Of a stretch of DNA of 64,000 bases, positions 36,941 through 48,654 are shown piece by piece (positions within the stretch are counted from its first letter, which is position 1; each line of letters opens with the position of its first letter). The notes beneath the pieces were generated by a model. The model did not search any database and had not been told where the DNA came from. It was given only the letters and a program-made list of their open reading frames with translations. Origin of the DNA: Cololabis saira (lineage: Eukaryota; Chordata; Actinopteri; Beloniformes; Belonidae); contig NC_084591.1 of assembly GCF_033807715.1 (NCBI RefSeq), positions 50,062,115-50,126,114 on the forward strand, read 5' to 3'. The position numbers and the translations under genes are program-made.

Positions 36941-37461
36941 GTGGCGGTGGAGAATGGATGGATGGGTGGACAATTACAGACAGACTACAGAATGATTGGC
37001 ACCATCTGATCAAATGTTTATTGTTCATGTTTCGTAGTTGTTTTTCAGTTCATAGTTGCAACTGCAACGCTCGCAAACTTAACCAACAGATATAAAAAAA
37101 ATAAAAACACATATCCCATAAGAACACAGAACTAGTCAGCCTATACCCTTGGCATCTTTAAAAGAGGAAAAAAGGCTGCATTTCCAAAATGGCTATTCCA
37201 GGATCTAGTGCAGGGGTCCCCAAACTACGGCCCGCCAAAGCAATTGGGGTGGCCCACTTATGATCCCAGAATTTTTTTTTTTTTTTAAATTTTACTATCA
37301 TAAGATATCCGTACTTAAATGTTGGCATTCTAATTAAAATTGACCATAGTTATGAGCTATTTATAACTAATAGTGGCTCATCTTCACCCCTCACACAATG
37401 GTATATTCTGACGTGACTTTTACCGTGACCGAGTGGTGAGCTGACAGAAAAAGACGACAAA

Positions 37462-37971
37462 GGGGCACGGTGGCGCAACTGGTAGTGCAGCCGTCTCACA
37501 GCAAGAAGGTCCTGGGTTCGATTCCCGCCGCTGTGGGCGCTGAAGTGCGTGTTAGTTCCCCCATGACTTCAGCGCCCACACTGGTGGGGTTGGTGAAAGG
37601 ATCTTTCTGTGTGGAGTTTGCATGTTCTCCCCGTGTTCCCTTGGTAGCTAATGTGAGCTACCCTCACAAAAACATGCAACAGTCCTGGGCTACACATGCC
37701 CCCTCTGGCCAACTGGGGAACAGATGGGGTGGGGAGGATCCGGCCGGAATAACGTGATCCTTCCACGCGCTACGTCCGGCCGGAGAAGCCCCACCCTGTC
37801 TGGTGAAAAGATGCGGCCTGCTCACTCCTCAGGTTAAGGAGGAGACCAGTGGTCCCCACCCCCACCCGGGGTTGGTAGAGGATGGCAATGCCCAGGACTG
37901 TTACTTAGGTAGGAGCACTGGGTGATAAAATGTGGGAAAAAACGGGGATAAAAATATATATTAAAAAAAAG
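37462..37971 (+). repeat. tRNA-derived SINE, full-length, with 11-bp target duplication
   Basis: Starts GGGGCACGGTGGCGCAACTG (A box), B box GGTTCGATTCC, a long body including GGAGTTTGCATGTTCTCCCC and GGGGTTGGTAGAG, and an A-rich tail. Flanked by AAGACGACAAA at 37451-37461 and 37972-37982. Nested in the hAT element. Confidence 0.93.
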
Positions 37972-38042
37972 AAGACGACAAAATGCCGAAAGTTTTGGGG
38001 TAACGAAAAATAGATTCAGAGTGCAGAGTTTTCAAATGACAG

Positions 38043-38890
38043 ATGACTATTTTTTTTTTTCAGTGCAAGGAAAAGGCAGTTTGTCTGATCTGCAAAGAAA
38101 CGGTAGCAGTGTTCAAAAAATTTAACATTCGTCGACATTATGAAACCCGCCATGGAGAGCAGTGTGCTAGCCTGCAGGGCCAAGTGAGGAGAGACAAGGT
38201 GACTAAGCTAAAATGTGGATTAGCCCAACAGAGCACATTACTGCGTCAGACGCAGATGAACGTGGCGTCCGTCCGGGCCAGCTTCAAGGTAGCTAAACTG
38301 ATAGCACGCTGTGGAAAGCCGTTCAGTGATGGGGAGTTTATTAAAAAGTGTTGGAGCACTGCTGCGGAGGAGGTGTGTCCGGACAAGAAAGATGTCCTAA
38401 ACGCGGTGAGTCTGTCCGCATCTACAGTCACCAGGCGGGATGAAGAAATGGGGGATAATGTACATTACCACCCAGCTGAAAGAGAAAGCTAAAGATTTTG
38501 TGTATTTTTCGTTGTCATTGGATGAGAGCAACGACATGCAGGACACAGCACAACTGTTCATTTTTATTCGCAGCATTACAAAGTCTCACAGATACGACAA
38601 CAGGGGAGGATATTTTTGGTAAAGTTTGCCAAACAATGGAAGAGTTGGATGTGGACTGGTCTAAGCTGGCCAGCATCACAACGGACGGTGCTCCAAATAT
38701 GACCGGCGCGTCGCGGGGGCTCGTCAGGCACGTGAAAAAGGAAATGGCAGAAAGAGGTCTCACACTCCCGCTACAAGTCCACTGCTTGATTCACCAGCAA
38801 GCACTGTGCTGCAAAGAAAGAAGAATCAGCCCACAGAGATGTGCTTTACACTGAAGTCCGCTGGTTAAGCCGGGGCAGATCATTTCCTGT
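38043..38890 (+). pseudogene. hAT transposase (BED-finger type), broken
   Basis: A BED-like zinc finger (CLICKETVAVFKKFNIRRHY ... H) leads into a helical region (CGKPFSDGEFIKKCWSTAAE). After a frameshift near 38450 the first catalytic block appears (SLSLDESNDMQDTAQLFIFI), and after another near 38590 the second (LASITTDGAPNMTG, with VHCLIHQQALCCK). A short piece of a later motif (LYTEVRWLSRGR) precedes the abrupt loss of the C-terminal dimerisation region. Similar to the ZBED5/GTF2IRD2-related hAT proteins. Dead copy. Confidence 0.85.
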
Positions 38891-38975
38891 TATAGACTAA
38901 CCTCGGCCCCCCATCACAGAAAGGAAAGTTGTTGTGGCCCCCACTGAAAAAGGTTTGGGGACCCCTGATCTAGTG

Positions 38976-39555
38976 CAAGGACCTCCCGGGTGGGAGGGGC
39001 TGAGTGTATTTTTAATGTTTGGGTGAAATGTTTTAATTGGTTGTCAGAATATAACACTGCTCAGGGCAATGCTGAATAACAGAAATAACCTGTTTCACAT
39101 TGTTCTGATAAACTTTGACATTTTAAAATGTATCCAGATTTTTCCAGGAATTCGTCTGGCACAAGTACAACCAGCTGAATAAGTTCTGAGAGCGGTGATG
39201 GACAGCAAGCCCTGTGGTTTCCATGACAAAGGACTTAGTATAGTAAGGTGATGCAATAAAGCACAGAATATATTCTGGGGTAAATTTCGTGCTCTGAAGT
39301 CTAATCTTGCCTCCATATGTGAGCTCATTTAAACCCCAAAGAACATCTGTGGTGAGATCTGAAGAGGTACTCTAACTGACAATTCCCCTCCAGCTGACAG
39401 ACAACATATAGTAAAATACACAGGACTGCCGCATCTGGTACACATTACAAAATTGGATGTCAGCAAACTGTAAGATATCTGAATAAAAAGAATGAATTTC
39501 TCTTATTGAGTTGTGCTGTTTTGGTATGTGATTAGACCCTGAACAAAAGATTTCT
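38976..39555. other. Stretch with nothing recognised
   Basis: No repeat boundaries or conserved frame identified. Confidence 0.45.
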
Positions 39556-39900
39556 GAATCAAATCAAATCAATCTTTATTTGTATAGCGCTTTTCATGCA
39601 AGTAAAACATGCAACACAAAGCGCTTTACACAAAACATAAAACTTAACTTGGAGCTAAAAGCTAAAAGAAATCAGGATAAGATAGGCTATGAAGTTAAAA
39701 TACACACTAAAAGAGTTTAAAGGTATAACGTAAAATCCTAAAAGCAGGTCTAGAAAGCAAGACATGCTAAAACAAGCATAAGAACAACTGAAAACCATAA
39801 GAGCACCACACCTGGGTTAAAACAACAAGAAAAGCTAGTTAAAACAAGGGTATACAAGAAAGACTAAAAGGAATCAGCTAAAAGCAAATTTAAAAAAGGT
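39556..39900 (-). repeat. LINE/SINE 3' end in minus orientation
   Basis: AATCAAATCAATCTTTATTTG with TATAGCGCTTTTCATGC, and AAAGCGCTTTACAC, form the reversed tail of a fish retroposon ((AAATC)n tail). No coding part recognised. Confidence 0.6.
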
Positions 39901-40463
39901 GAGTCTTGAGCCTGTGTTACGCCCACAGAGTGCAAGCTGACTCATAGGGTGACATATTTTAGAAAATCATTTATTCTGAAAGAATTTTAGAAACGGAAAT
40001 GTGAGTCGGCTGATCGTCAGTGGCTTTTACTGGTCCCAGTGTTAACTGCCAAGAATTCAGCGCAACCCACAGCTTATTTACCCCCAGGTGGTCTCGTGCC
40101 TTTTATACTCAAAAAAAATAAGAAATGCTTAAAATTGAATGGGGGTGTCTGTAAATATGCAATATAAGAGCTATATATAAAATAACATATTTAAGTGCAG
40201 GCAATTCTATATATAAATATCCTATGCGCCACACTCTCCCCCACATTTCAAAATGTCTCCTGACATTTGACACCTTTCAGATTTTCAATAATATGTCTGT
40301 ACTTACTACAACCTTACCTCTAGGTTACACAGTTACTTTAAACACACTCATACTGCAGCTTTAAGTGTGGGGTTCCCCTTTAAAGGACTGGTGAAGTTAC
40401 AACTCACTGTAACCATGCAAAAGTAAACAGTAAGTCAATACGGCCAACAATATCCAAATCTGT
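39901..40463. other. Stretch with nothing recognised
   Basis: AT-rich; no assignable feature. Confidence 0.45.
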
Positions 40464-40586
40464 TTACACACTAGGGCTGAACAATTTTTTTAAATAATCT
40501 AATTGCGATTTCTTTCCTCAATATTGCGATTTCTTATTTTATTTTTTTATTAACATACAGTACAAACAACAACAGAAGACGACATC

Positions 40587-40591
<5 letters not shown>

Positions 40592-40658
<67 letters not shown>
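40592..40658. repeat. (GT)n microsatellite
   Basis: About 33 GT units inside the hAT-type element. Confidence 0.97.
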
Positions 40659-40664
<6 letters not shown>

Positions 40665-41486
40665 AGGTGATGAAAGTAGATACATAAATTGACAATATTA
40701 ATTCGAAAGTAAATAAGTTAAATAAATAATTATCATATAGAGTGGTGTAGCACTATACAATGTAGAATAATAATATAGTAATATCCTAATAATATAATAT
40801 AAATATTATAAAATATTATAACATATAACCAAATTATATCACCATACTATTATATATAACGATATAATAATACTATAGTTAAACATCCCATGAGATTTCA
40901 TAACTTAATATAATAATAAACTATGAAACAATACATCATGATAATATCAATATTCAATATTACTCAATACTCACTAATATACTCAATATTGCGATTTAAT
41001 ATGCGATTATTTTTTCAAGGTCCTGTTCTCATGTATTTTTCAACTACACAAGCAATAAATCAGTCTGTTTTATAATAAACAATGCCAGATTTATTTAAAG
41101 CACAGATTACAACAATAAAGAAAACAAATCTGTGTCTATACCTCTTTAACACGTCTACACACGTCTGTACAGAAGAGTGTTATGGGTCGTTCTCTCTGAA
41201 CCCAATCACACGACACCAAACCGGGTTAAACTTTAGCCAAAACGAGGCGTAGTTTAATAGAAAAACACAGAAAAACTCCGATAGGGAAAAAAAAAACCTT
41301 CCTCACAGGAAACTAAGAACTTCTTCACAAATAACTCAAAAATCACAGGGAGAAAAAAAACCACCAGCAAACTAACAAACAAACCAACAAAGCTCAGAGT
41401 TAACAAAACGAACCAGCGATGAACAACTAGCAGCCCCGCTGTTTAACCTCTCCTCCTGATGAGCTGACGGGCTGCAGGTGTGGCTC

Positions 41487-41601
41487 AAGGCTGATTTATG
41501 GTTCCGCGTTACACCAATGCAGAGCCTCTGCCGTACCCTACGGCATAGGTTAGGCCGTAGGTTCTGCATCGATTTAACGCGGAACCATAAATCAGCCTTC
41601 A
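41487..41601. mobile_element. GGCTGATTTATGGTTC MITE, complete palindromic copy
   Basis: AAGGCTGATTTATGGTTCCG at the left and CGGAACCATAAATCAGCCTT at the right, exact inverse. Nested in 40472-41818. Confidence 0.9.
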
Positions 41602-41826
41602 CAGCGCGACTCACTGTCCACCCGGCTTGTGCTCGTCGCCGCGCGCAGCTCCTCCCACGCAGACTCCGCGCTCATATATTTAATACATTTATAAAGCCCA
41701 TATATTTATAAAGCCCCGCCTTTTCCCTGCCGACTCTGCCCACTCTGCTCACTCACTAGAAAATCTTGTTTTATCACATCGCGATATTATCGCAAATGCA
41801 ATTAATCGTTCAGCCCTATTACACAC

Positions 41827-42699
41827 ACACAATTCATACGACAGATTCAATTCAACTACTGGTGGAGTTAAGGCAACATGGAAGACAGATAAAATAAGGT
41901 CAACATCTTCAGGGTTTAAAAAAAACAAAACAAAACACAGATACACAAACCACAGTATCTTTAAACTACCAAGGCATCCAAGGTGTTAAGGGAGCTTTGG
42001 GGCTGAACAAGTGCGGCATAACATTAATGTCCGCCATATTAATGTCCCTATAACTAGGTACACCCAGAGTGGTGTAGGTCAGTGTCCGAGGCTGGTGTCT
42101 GTTTCTTCGTGGGTACAGGTGGGGTGAGGGTGAGGTGGGCTGGAGGACAGGTGTTGTCAGACCTGTGCCTCCCTTGTGTCCCTCCAACCACACACTGTCC
42201 GCACCGGTGTGTAATGTGGGTGTGTAATGTTCAGGAACATGACAGACTGTGGGGATTGGGTGTGTGGTGACCTTTGGGGCACGTTTAGGAGGAAAAAAAG
42301 GCCCTCATTTTGTCGGAGGAAGGAGGAAAAAAAAAAAAAAAAACGAGGAAAACGAGGAAAACGAGAACGAGAAAAATTCCTACAGATACAATAGGGCCTT
42401 TGCACTGTCAGTGCTCGAGCCCTAATAATATTAACTGCCCCACTAAGGCATCAGAACTCTTCTTGGATATGTCCTGAACAAGCACCAGGTAACTGCAGAA
42501 AAGAAAAACTGTCTTCTGCCAGTGTCAGACGAGGGAAGGGAGGCGTCTGCCTGTCCTCCCTGTGTTCACATGGATTAATCGTTTCAGGGATTCTAGCTTC
42601 CTCCCATAATCCACAAACATGTCTATCATGTGTATGTACCCAAAATATTTTAGCATTTGGAGCTTTTCATTTTTATATCTATCTTGACAAGTGTCAAGA
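41827..42699. other. Non-coding stretch, nothing firm
   Basis: Includes an A-run and AACGAGGAAAACGAG repeats near 42320-42370. No gene recognised. Confidence 0.45.
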
Positions 42700-43080
42700 T
42701 GGAAACAAGTTAAGAGAGGCAGTACCAAACCATAATGCTACTTCCACCATGCTTCACTGTTAGTATGGTGTCCTTAGATGATGTTGGTTTTGAACCGAAC
42801 ACCAAACATGCCTTTTAGGATTCAGGCCAAAAAGTTCAACCTTTGTCGAGTCAGATCATGACACATTTCTCTACATGAAGGGGTGACTTGTGCAGGATCC
42901 TGAACCCGAAGGAGAATCCTGCTCCGCTGCTGTTGGCCTCCCCGATAAGCTTTCTCCTCGTCCTCGCATTAACTTTGGAAGGTCATCCCGATCTTTGCAA
43001 CGTCTCTGTGTTGCCACATTTTCTTAATTTATTGATGGTGGCTTTGACAGTGTTTACGATACATTCAATAGTTCAAAAAA
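42700..43080 (-). pseudogene. Tc1-like transposase relic
   Basis: Minus strand. Around 43060-42880 it reads [20 protein letters not shown] and then [14 protein letters not shown], the DNA-binding half. Around 42840-42720 it reads FGLNPKRHVWCSVQNQHH and then TVKHGGSSIMVW, the glycine box between the first two catalytic residues. The stretch between them is deleted and stops are present. Confidence 0.8.
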
Positions 43081-43538
43081 GTACTCATACTCCTCAAACC
43101 TGTCTATCAGGTTAATCTCAACCGTCAATAGCAGCAAATGTGATGGACTGCCACCCTGTACAGAGCGTGCCCCTGCTTTTTTGCCCAAACATTTCTGTAA
43201 TAGGGTCCAGCAGAACGCTGGGACCCTGAAAGGAAATAAGCGGGTATAGATAATGAGTGGATGGACAATAAATGGTCACACACACACAGCAACAACAGTA
43301 AGGACCTTATAGCCAGGCACATTAGTGAAACGATCGTTCACTTTGTGAGACAAGCGCCAAATTTTGCACAAAGTATGTTCTAGGTCTACTTTTTCAAAAA
43401 AGCCCGTTAGCCACACAAAAAAACCAATATGGCTGCCGTTTTCCAAAATGGCTGCCACAAAAGCCGTTTTTATATGTTTTTTGACCTGGAATGTGATTAT
43501 ATAATTAGATTTCAATTGTTTTGGCATGAAATTATAGT

Positions 43539-43565
43539 CTCTCCCCCCCCCCCCCCCCCCCCCCC
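43539..43565. repeat. Poly-C tract
   Basis: A run of about 24 C with one T near the 3' side. Confidence 0.95.
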
Positions 43566-43605
43566 TCCCATTTCTGTATCACATTTCTATTCATCACAAT
43601 TGCAG

Positions 43606-43790
43606 GCACACAGCTGTGTGCACTGGAGGCCAAAACGGCAGGCCAGCGCGCAGCTCCCGAAGCTATGGCCTGCAAACATGCACAAAAGACAAAAAAGGGG
43701 GGCCAGCACAAGAAACTACAGGAACGATGGACAAAAATGATAGCTATGAGATACTTATAATAAATAAAAATGGAAATGGACAAGCTGCAA
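43606..43790 (-). repeat. CR1/Rex1-like LINE 3'-UTR fragment, minus orientation
   Basis: The reverse complement matches 31206-31345 (ATTTATTATAAATATCTCAT, TTTGTCCATCGTTCCTGTAG, TGTTTGCAGGCCGGAGCC). Confidence 0.85.
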
Positions 43791-43913
43791 CTTGGTGAGC
43801 TTGGCGTGTTCTTTTCACATGTGAAGCAGAAAGAAAGGACTCTGCTGTTCCAGAAGAAGCCACACCCTCTACAAGCGCTCCTATCCACCCACTGTCCTGG
43901 AGCATGGTACCAA

Positions 43914-45048
43914 GGCCGCGTTCAGACTGCAGGCAAATCTGATTCATATCTGATTCCTTCTCATATCCGATTTTCAGGGCTGACTGTCCACACTGTTTTT
44001 AGCAAGTGTCCAAATCGGATCTGGCTCTGTTCAGACTGGGCCACATCATTGACTGATCTGACGGGTTGCCATAGCAACGACGTCGGAGCGGAGGCGTCAC
44101 CCACCGCATGTATTGTGTGAAGTCATGTAATTGCGACATCAAAAACAATAACAATATGGAGCCAGCTCACATGCTGTTCCATACCTGTAAAGCTGGGCAT
44201 ACACTGTGCAATATTTTTAATCGTTTGAGACTGCCCCATCTCACTCTAATCCTCCCGTCAGACCTCTGTTACTGGAACTCGAGGCTGGTTTTGGGGCAGG
44301 AGGAGTTATGGGGATCCTTTATTTTTTTTATAATTTTATTTTTTTATATATATAAAAAAATCCCAAAATATCTGTACCGTTTCTGATTGGGTCGGCACTG
44401 CGCATCATTTTTAGACATAACAATGAATGCATACCGCAAAAGTTGTGTCTCGGCGGAGGGACCCGGTGTCCCAGCAAAATGAGAAACAGAGAAAAGTGTT
44501 CAGAACAAAACCACCAGCAAACTAACAAACCAACCAACAAAGCTCAGAGTTAACAAAACGAACCAGCAATGAACAACTGGCAGCCCCGCTCTTCAACCTC
44601 CTGATGAGCTGACGGGCTGCAGGTTCAGGCTCACAGCGCGACTGAAGGCTGATTTATGGTTCCGCGTTACACCAACGCAGAGCCTACGGCGTAGGGGACG
44701 CGGCGACGCGCACCGTACGTGGAAATGCAGTCTTTTTTCTGCTATTAAAACATGCTCTCTGTGAAAGGATGAGTAGCTCCACAACTGGAAATGGGCGGGT
44801 GGTTTGGAGCATGTGTCTGGGACAGTCATATCCGATCTGAGTGTTTGGAGCTGTTCAGACTGAGACGCATCTGCCCAAATGCGATAATGATCGGATATGA
44901 AACCACCATTCATATCGATCTGGTTTCGATCTGGTTTGCAAAAATCGGATCTCATGCGGTTTGGGACTGTTCAGACTTCAAAAGAGTCATCCAGTTTCAA
45001 TCTGGATGGGCTAAAAATCGGATATTGGCTGGCAGTCTGAACGCGGCC
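43914..45048. mobile_element. Non-autonomous TIR element (GGCCGCGTTCAGACTGC)
   Basis: Left GGCCGCGTTCAGACTGCAGG and right TGGCAGTCTGAACGCGGCC are inverted. Repeated AATCGGAT/GATCTG motifs inside. Contains the nested element starting 44192. Confidence 0.8.
44192..44780. mobile_element. Deleted copy of the AAGCTGGGCATACACTG element with acquired segment
   Basis: Left end and first 300 bp follow 3681-4110. At about 44507 it switches into a segment of about 130 bp matching 41370-41480 (inside another transposon), then a MITE arm (44648), then about 44700-44775 returns to the 4290-4430-like sequence. Confidence 0.75.
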
Positions 45049-46733
45049 CAAGAGATCTCAAGGCAGCCATCTCTATGTGGAGACCCCAAACATAACAATA
45101 AATTCGCCACACAGTTCGGGCCGTTGCCACTGCACTTGTTTTGGAAGTGCATAGATTGGTACGTCTGCAGTTATGACAGGGACCTGATCTGGATTCAGGT
45201 ATTTAATAGTATCTCTGATGTTGTCCATGGTATGTTTTACTGTGGCAACTGAATGGGAGTACGCACACAAGGCAATCTGGCAAAGACTGGTGTGAGACTG
45301 GGGCTTAAATACTGCTGGCATGATTGCCAGTGATTGTATGCAGGTGTTCACACTTTACAGGCAGGGAGCAGAATTAGACACACCCACACCAGACTGTGAC
45401 ACTGTAAGTACTTTCAGTGGTTCTCAAACTTTTTTGACCCTGACCCAAAAGATAAATTTGAAGATTGCGCGGGACCCAAAATAGTGAAAACAGCAGATCT
45501 ACAAGCTCACAACGTGTCACATCGTATTATGAGCTTGTAGATCGGCGATCATCATAAACATTTTTTATAAATGTTTTTTTTTTTTTTTAGATTTTAATCC
45601 GGTTAAAATTTAGAAACTTCATTTCTGATCGAATTGTAACAGAAAACAGATAATATTAGTCAAAATTGGCCCACCATCTTGAAAACTGGAAGCCATATTT
45701 CATTTGTATTGACATCATAGAATTTGTTATGCCAAAACACATGCATTTGGATAAAGAGATCATAAAAATATGTTCAGCAATTCAAGTTCTACACTGACAA
45801 TCTTGTTTTAGCTTTCATAAGACAAAAAGAAAAATGGCCGCCATCTTGGATTTTCAGGTGGCTAACGGGCTTTTCTGCCTAAGTAGGTACTAGGCAATGT
45901 TCATGCAAAATTTGGTGCTTGTCTCACAAAGTGAACGATTCTCCTAAAAACCTGACTTAATTTCCCTCACTATTAATGATACTGAAACAAACACTGGTGG
46001 GGAACAGTGTGCATCAGAACAGCAGCAGCTTCGCTTTTCTCTTCTTCTTTGGTACTTTTGCAGTTTATCTTTTTTTTGTTTTGGAGTTTTTTCTGGAAAT
46101 CTTGCATATGTAATGGGTATCCAAAGTAAATTTTAAATCAATGGCTAAATGTTGTTAAAAAACATATTATAATAAACTATATCTTTTAAAATGGTAAAAT
46201 GATGTGTTCAGAGCTGAATAAGTTCAAGTTAAGTCTAGGTAAAACGGTAAAATGCTGACGCCTACTTACATTAAGTTGTACCTGGATTTTAAAATAATAT
46301 TCAAGGACTGTTTGCCATGAATACGGCCTCAGATCACTGGTGGGAGAGAAACAAATCCTCTTACTTTGTTTAAAACATGCTTATCTGGAACAAGAAACTG
46401 AGCAACGAGCCAGAAGTTGCAACAAAGACTTCTAACACAACAACAGCAACAAAAGTTGCTAATAGGTTGACATGGAAACACTGATTCCTCCATGTTCAAC
46501 AGTATTATTATTCTACATTTCTCTTGGGGCAGTAATAAAGCGTTTCTCCTGGCCGGAAACACTCCTAGCACAAACAGTTTTTGTACAGTGTTCCCAAGTG
46601 AATACAACTGCCGGTACAAACTGAAAACAACTGATCAAGATGAGGCCAAACCGTCAGGGACATCTGATAACCGTTATCCACATTTTACAAGATTCAGGTC
46701 ACTCAGACAGGAGCGTTTGCTCATGAACCTTTC
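45049..46733. other. Mostly unassigned stretch
   Basis: CAGTGGTTCTCAAACTTTTTT at about 45415 looks like a single hAT-type end; 45830-45945 is described with 43326. No gene found. Confidence 0.45.
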
Positions 46734-46741
46734 TTGGTGTG

Positions 46742-48217
46742 TAGGGCTATCCAATATTTTAGTAATCGAGTATTCTACTGAAAATTTCATCGATTAATCG
46801 GATAAAACATATTTATGTTTAGTTAAAGAGCAATTATAAATATACATAAGATGTTAGATGTTAATTGACATCACTAAGACTAAATTATATAATCCAGTAG
46901 GTTCATGGCTGTGCATTTAAAAACCCTGAACTTACACCAGTTGACCAAATTCACTGCCTTCACTCAAAAAACTAAGGATCTTACCAAGAAAAGTTCTTAT
47001 TTCTAACCTAAAAATGCCATTACACCTGATAACACACATCACTTAAAAGGTTAGGTGTATTCCCCACGTGTTTCAATTGAACTTTCATTTTTGTCAAGCA
47101 AATTGTAAGTTCTAGTTAAAGGGGACCTATTCTGAAAAACAGTTTTTCTCTTGCTTTAACATGTATAAAGTGGTCTCCCCTCAGCCTGCCAACTCAGAGA
47201 AGGGGGAAAGCAACCAAATTCTGCAGTGTCTGTACAGCCGCCCGGATGATCGTCCAGTGTGATGTGGATCTACGAGCCAATAAGATTCTGCTCCCGTCGT
47301 TACGTAACGACAGGAGCGATGCGTGAAACCACGTCCACAACTAACTCCGCCGGCCGGAGCTTCCGCCATTTTTACGTAGCAGTGTATTGCGTCATTCAGG
47401 CAGCCAATCAGCACAGAGCCTCATTATCATAGCCCCGCCCACTAAGAATCCTGCATAGATAATGAGGTTAAAGAATGGGAAGATAAAGACATGGCTCAGA
47501 GGCTGAATTTCTAATTTATTTAGCAAAAACAATCAAAAGCTGGTTTTAAAGACATTTAAGTCCTTTTTAGGTATTAGATGCCATAATAGGTCCCCTTTAA
47601 GTTTTATGTTAAAGTCTTGATAAGATTTTGAGTTTTGGCACTGTTCAAAATAAAATTCTGAGACTTGCTGTATTGGAGCACATTAGGCACCAGTGCTACT
47701 TGATGTTTTATCCATTAATGACTACAGAACTAAAATTGACAACTACCCAGTTAGCTTTATTACGTTTTTATTTTTCACCCTCATCACTTTTCAGCTCTGT
47801 GTTTTTACAGATTAAATGTGTTAGCCACGCATCAACAGTAGTCATAAACCTAGCCCTCCACAGGGCTAACGTTATTGTAAGAGGAGATTTATTTTTGTTA
47901 AGAAGGTTATTTTGGTAATTCAGGGTTCATTATTTTATAAATATATTCTTTATATTCTGATGTAAATCAGGGACTATAATGACACTAGTCAGTTTATCTG
48001 TAGTGATTAGTCTGTTTTAGATTGGGCGGAGTGATACGCCACAGTACGGCACTAGGTGCTGTGTTGATGTTCTAAAATCCTACACTGTTGAGGGACATTA
48101 AAGTACACTGGAACTCAGCAGAAGTTGTCCCCGTGTTTATCCTACTCACGACCCCAAAAAGGGGTAATTTTTTATAATCGAATTACTCGAATTATTCGAG
48201 GAATCGTTTCAGCCCTA
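46742..48217. mobile_element. Non-autonomous hAT-type element with exact 8-bp target duplication
   Basis: TAGGGCTATCCAATATTTT ... TCGTTTCAGCCCTA, flanked by TTGGTGTG at 46734-46741 and 48218-48225. A TTAA-type MITE is nested at 47116-47600. Confidence 0.9.
47116..47600. mobile_element. TTAA-flanked MITE (TTAAAGGGGACCTATTCTG)
   Basis: TTAAAGGGGACCTATTCTG at the left and ATAATAGGTCCCCTTTAA at the right, inverted, TTAA at both borders. A common type in fish genomes; no coding. Confidence 0.9.
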
Positions 48218-48360
48218 TTGGTGTGTATTTATGTTTTGACTTGATTTTCTGTGAGTGAGGGCTGTGCAATTATCCATCCATCCATTTTCTGCCGCTCATC
48301 CGTTCCCGGGTCGCGGGGGCAGCAGTCTGAGCAGAGATGCCCAGACTTCCCTCACCCCAG

Positions 48361-48560
48361 ACACTTCCTCCATATCTTCCTCCAGCTCTTCCTCCATCTC
48401 TTCCTCCAGCTCTTCCTCCAGCTCTTCCTCCAGCTCTTCCTCCAGTTCTTCCTCCAGTTCTTCCTCCATCTCTTTCTCCAGCTCTTCCTCCAGCTCTTCC
48501 TCCATCTCTTCCTCCATCTCTTCCTCCATCTCTTCCTCCATCTCTTTCTCCATCTCCTCC
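48361..48560. repeat. 12-bp array in LINE copy B
   Basis: CAGCTCTTCCTC/CATCTCTTCCTC units, about 16, the reverse complement of the array at 36737-36940. Confidence 0.95.
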
Positions 48561-48654
48561 TCCAGTTCTTTTGGAGTCTCAGGCATTCCCAGGCCAGCCC
48601 AGAGACATAGTCTCTCCAGCGTGTCCTGGGTCTTCCCCGTGGTCTCCTCCCGGA

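Larger units (their letters stand above)
35035..36962 (+). mobile_element. RTE-like LINE copy A, with three tandem arrays and a nested foldback element
   Basis: 5'-truncated within RT (begins at FADD as TTTGCAGATGATGTTGTCC). A 162-codon frame from 35053 gives the RT thumb and C-terminal region (ISTSKTEAMVL, EEFKYLGVLFTSEG, YAPTLTYAHELWVMTERTRS). Then follow the 40-bp array (35464-35663), a unique piece to about 35775, the 32-bp array (35777-35920), the foldback element (35922-36527), an A-rich repeat, the 12-bp array (36737-36940) and a GGATGGATGG tail. Clade call (RTE/Rex3-like) is from the protein and the microsatellite-type tail. Confidence 0.8.
37211..38967 (+). mobile_element. hAT element with exact 8-bp target duplication
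   Basis: Ends CAGGGGTCCCCAAACTACGG (37211) and GGTTTGGGGACCCCTG (38967), flanked on both sides by ATCTAGTG (37203-37210, 38968-38975). It contains a truncated, frameshifted transposase and a later SINE insertion at 37462-37971. Confidence 0.95.
40472..41818. mobile_element. Non-autonomous hAT-type element with exact 8-bp target duplication
   Basis: TAGGGCTGAACAATTTTTT at the left and GTTCAGCCCTA at the right, flanked by TTACACAC (40464-40471, 41819-41826). The interior holds a (GT)n tract (40592-40658), AT-rich hairpins, and a MITE at 41487-41601. No transposase. Confidence 0.9.
43326..45946. repeat. Two inverted flanks of one repeat family enclosing other elements
   Basis: 43326-43470 (GATCGTTCACTTTGTGAGAC, AAATTTTGCACAAAGTATG, GCCCGTTAGCCACA) recurs inverted at about 45830-45945. 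They may be the two ends of a single interrupted element or two independent copies. Confidence 0.5.

Noticed and set aside
36755..37009. Glutamate/leucine-rich open frame (EEELEEE repeats) and its glycine/arginine-rich counterpart in another frame
   Set aside because: Both are translations of the (GAGGAAGAGCTG)n array in LINE copy A; no independent start context or similarity.
37462..37535. tRNA gene
   Set aside because: Only the A and B boxes are preserved as the head of a SINE; no complete cloverleaf, and a SINE body and tail follow.
43539..43565. Poly-C run as a functional regulatory tract
   Set aside because: A simple homopolymer beside a LINE 3'-UTR fragment; no supporting context.
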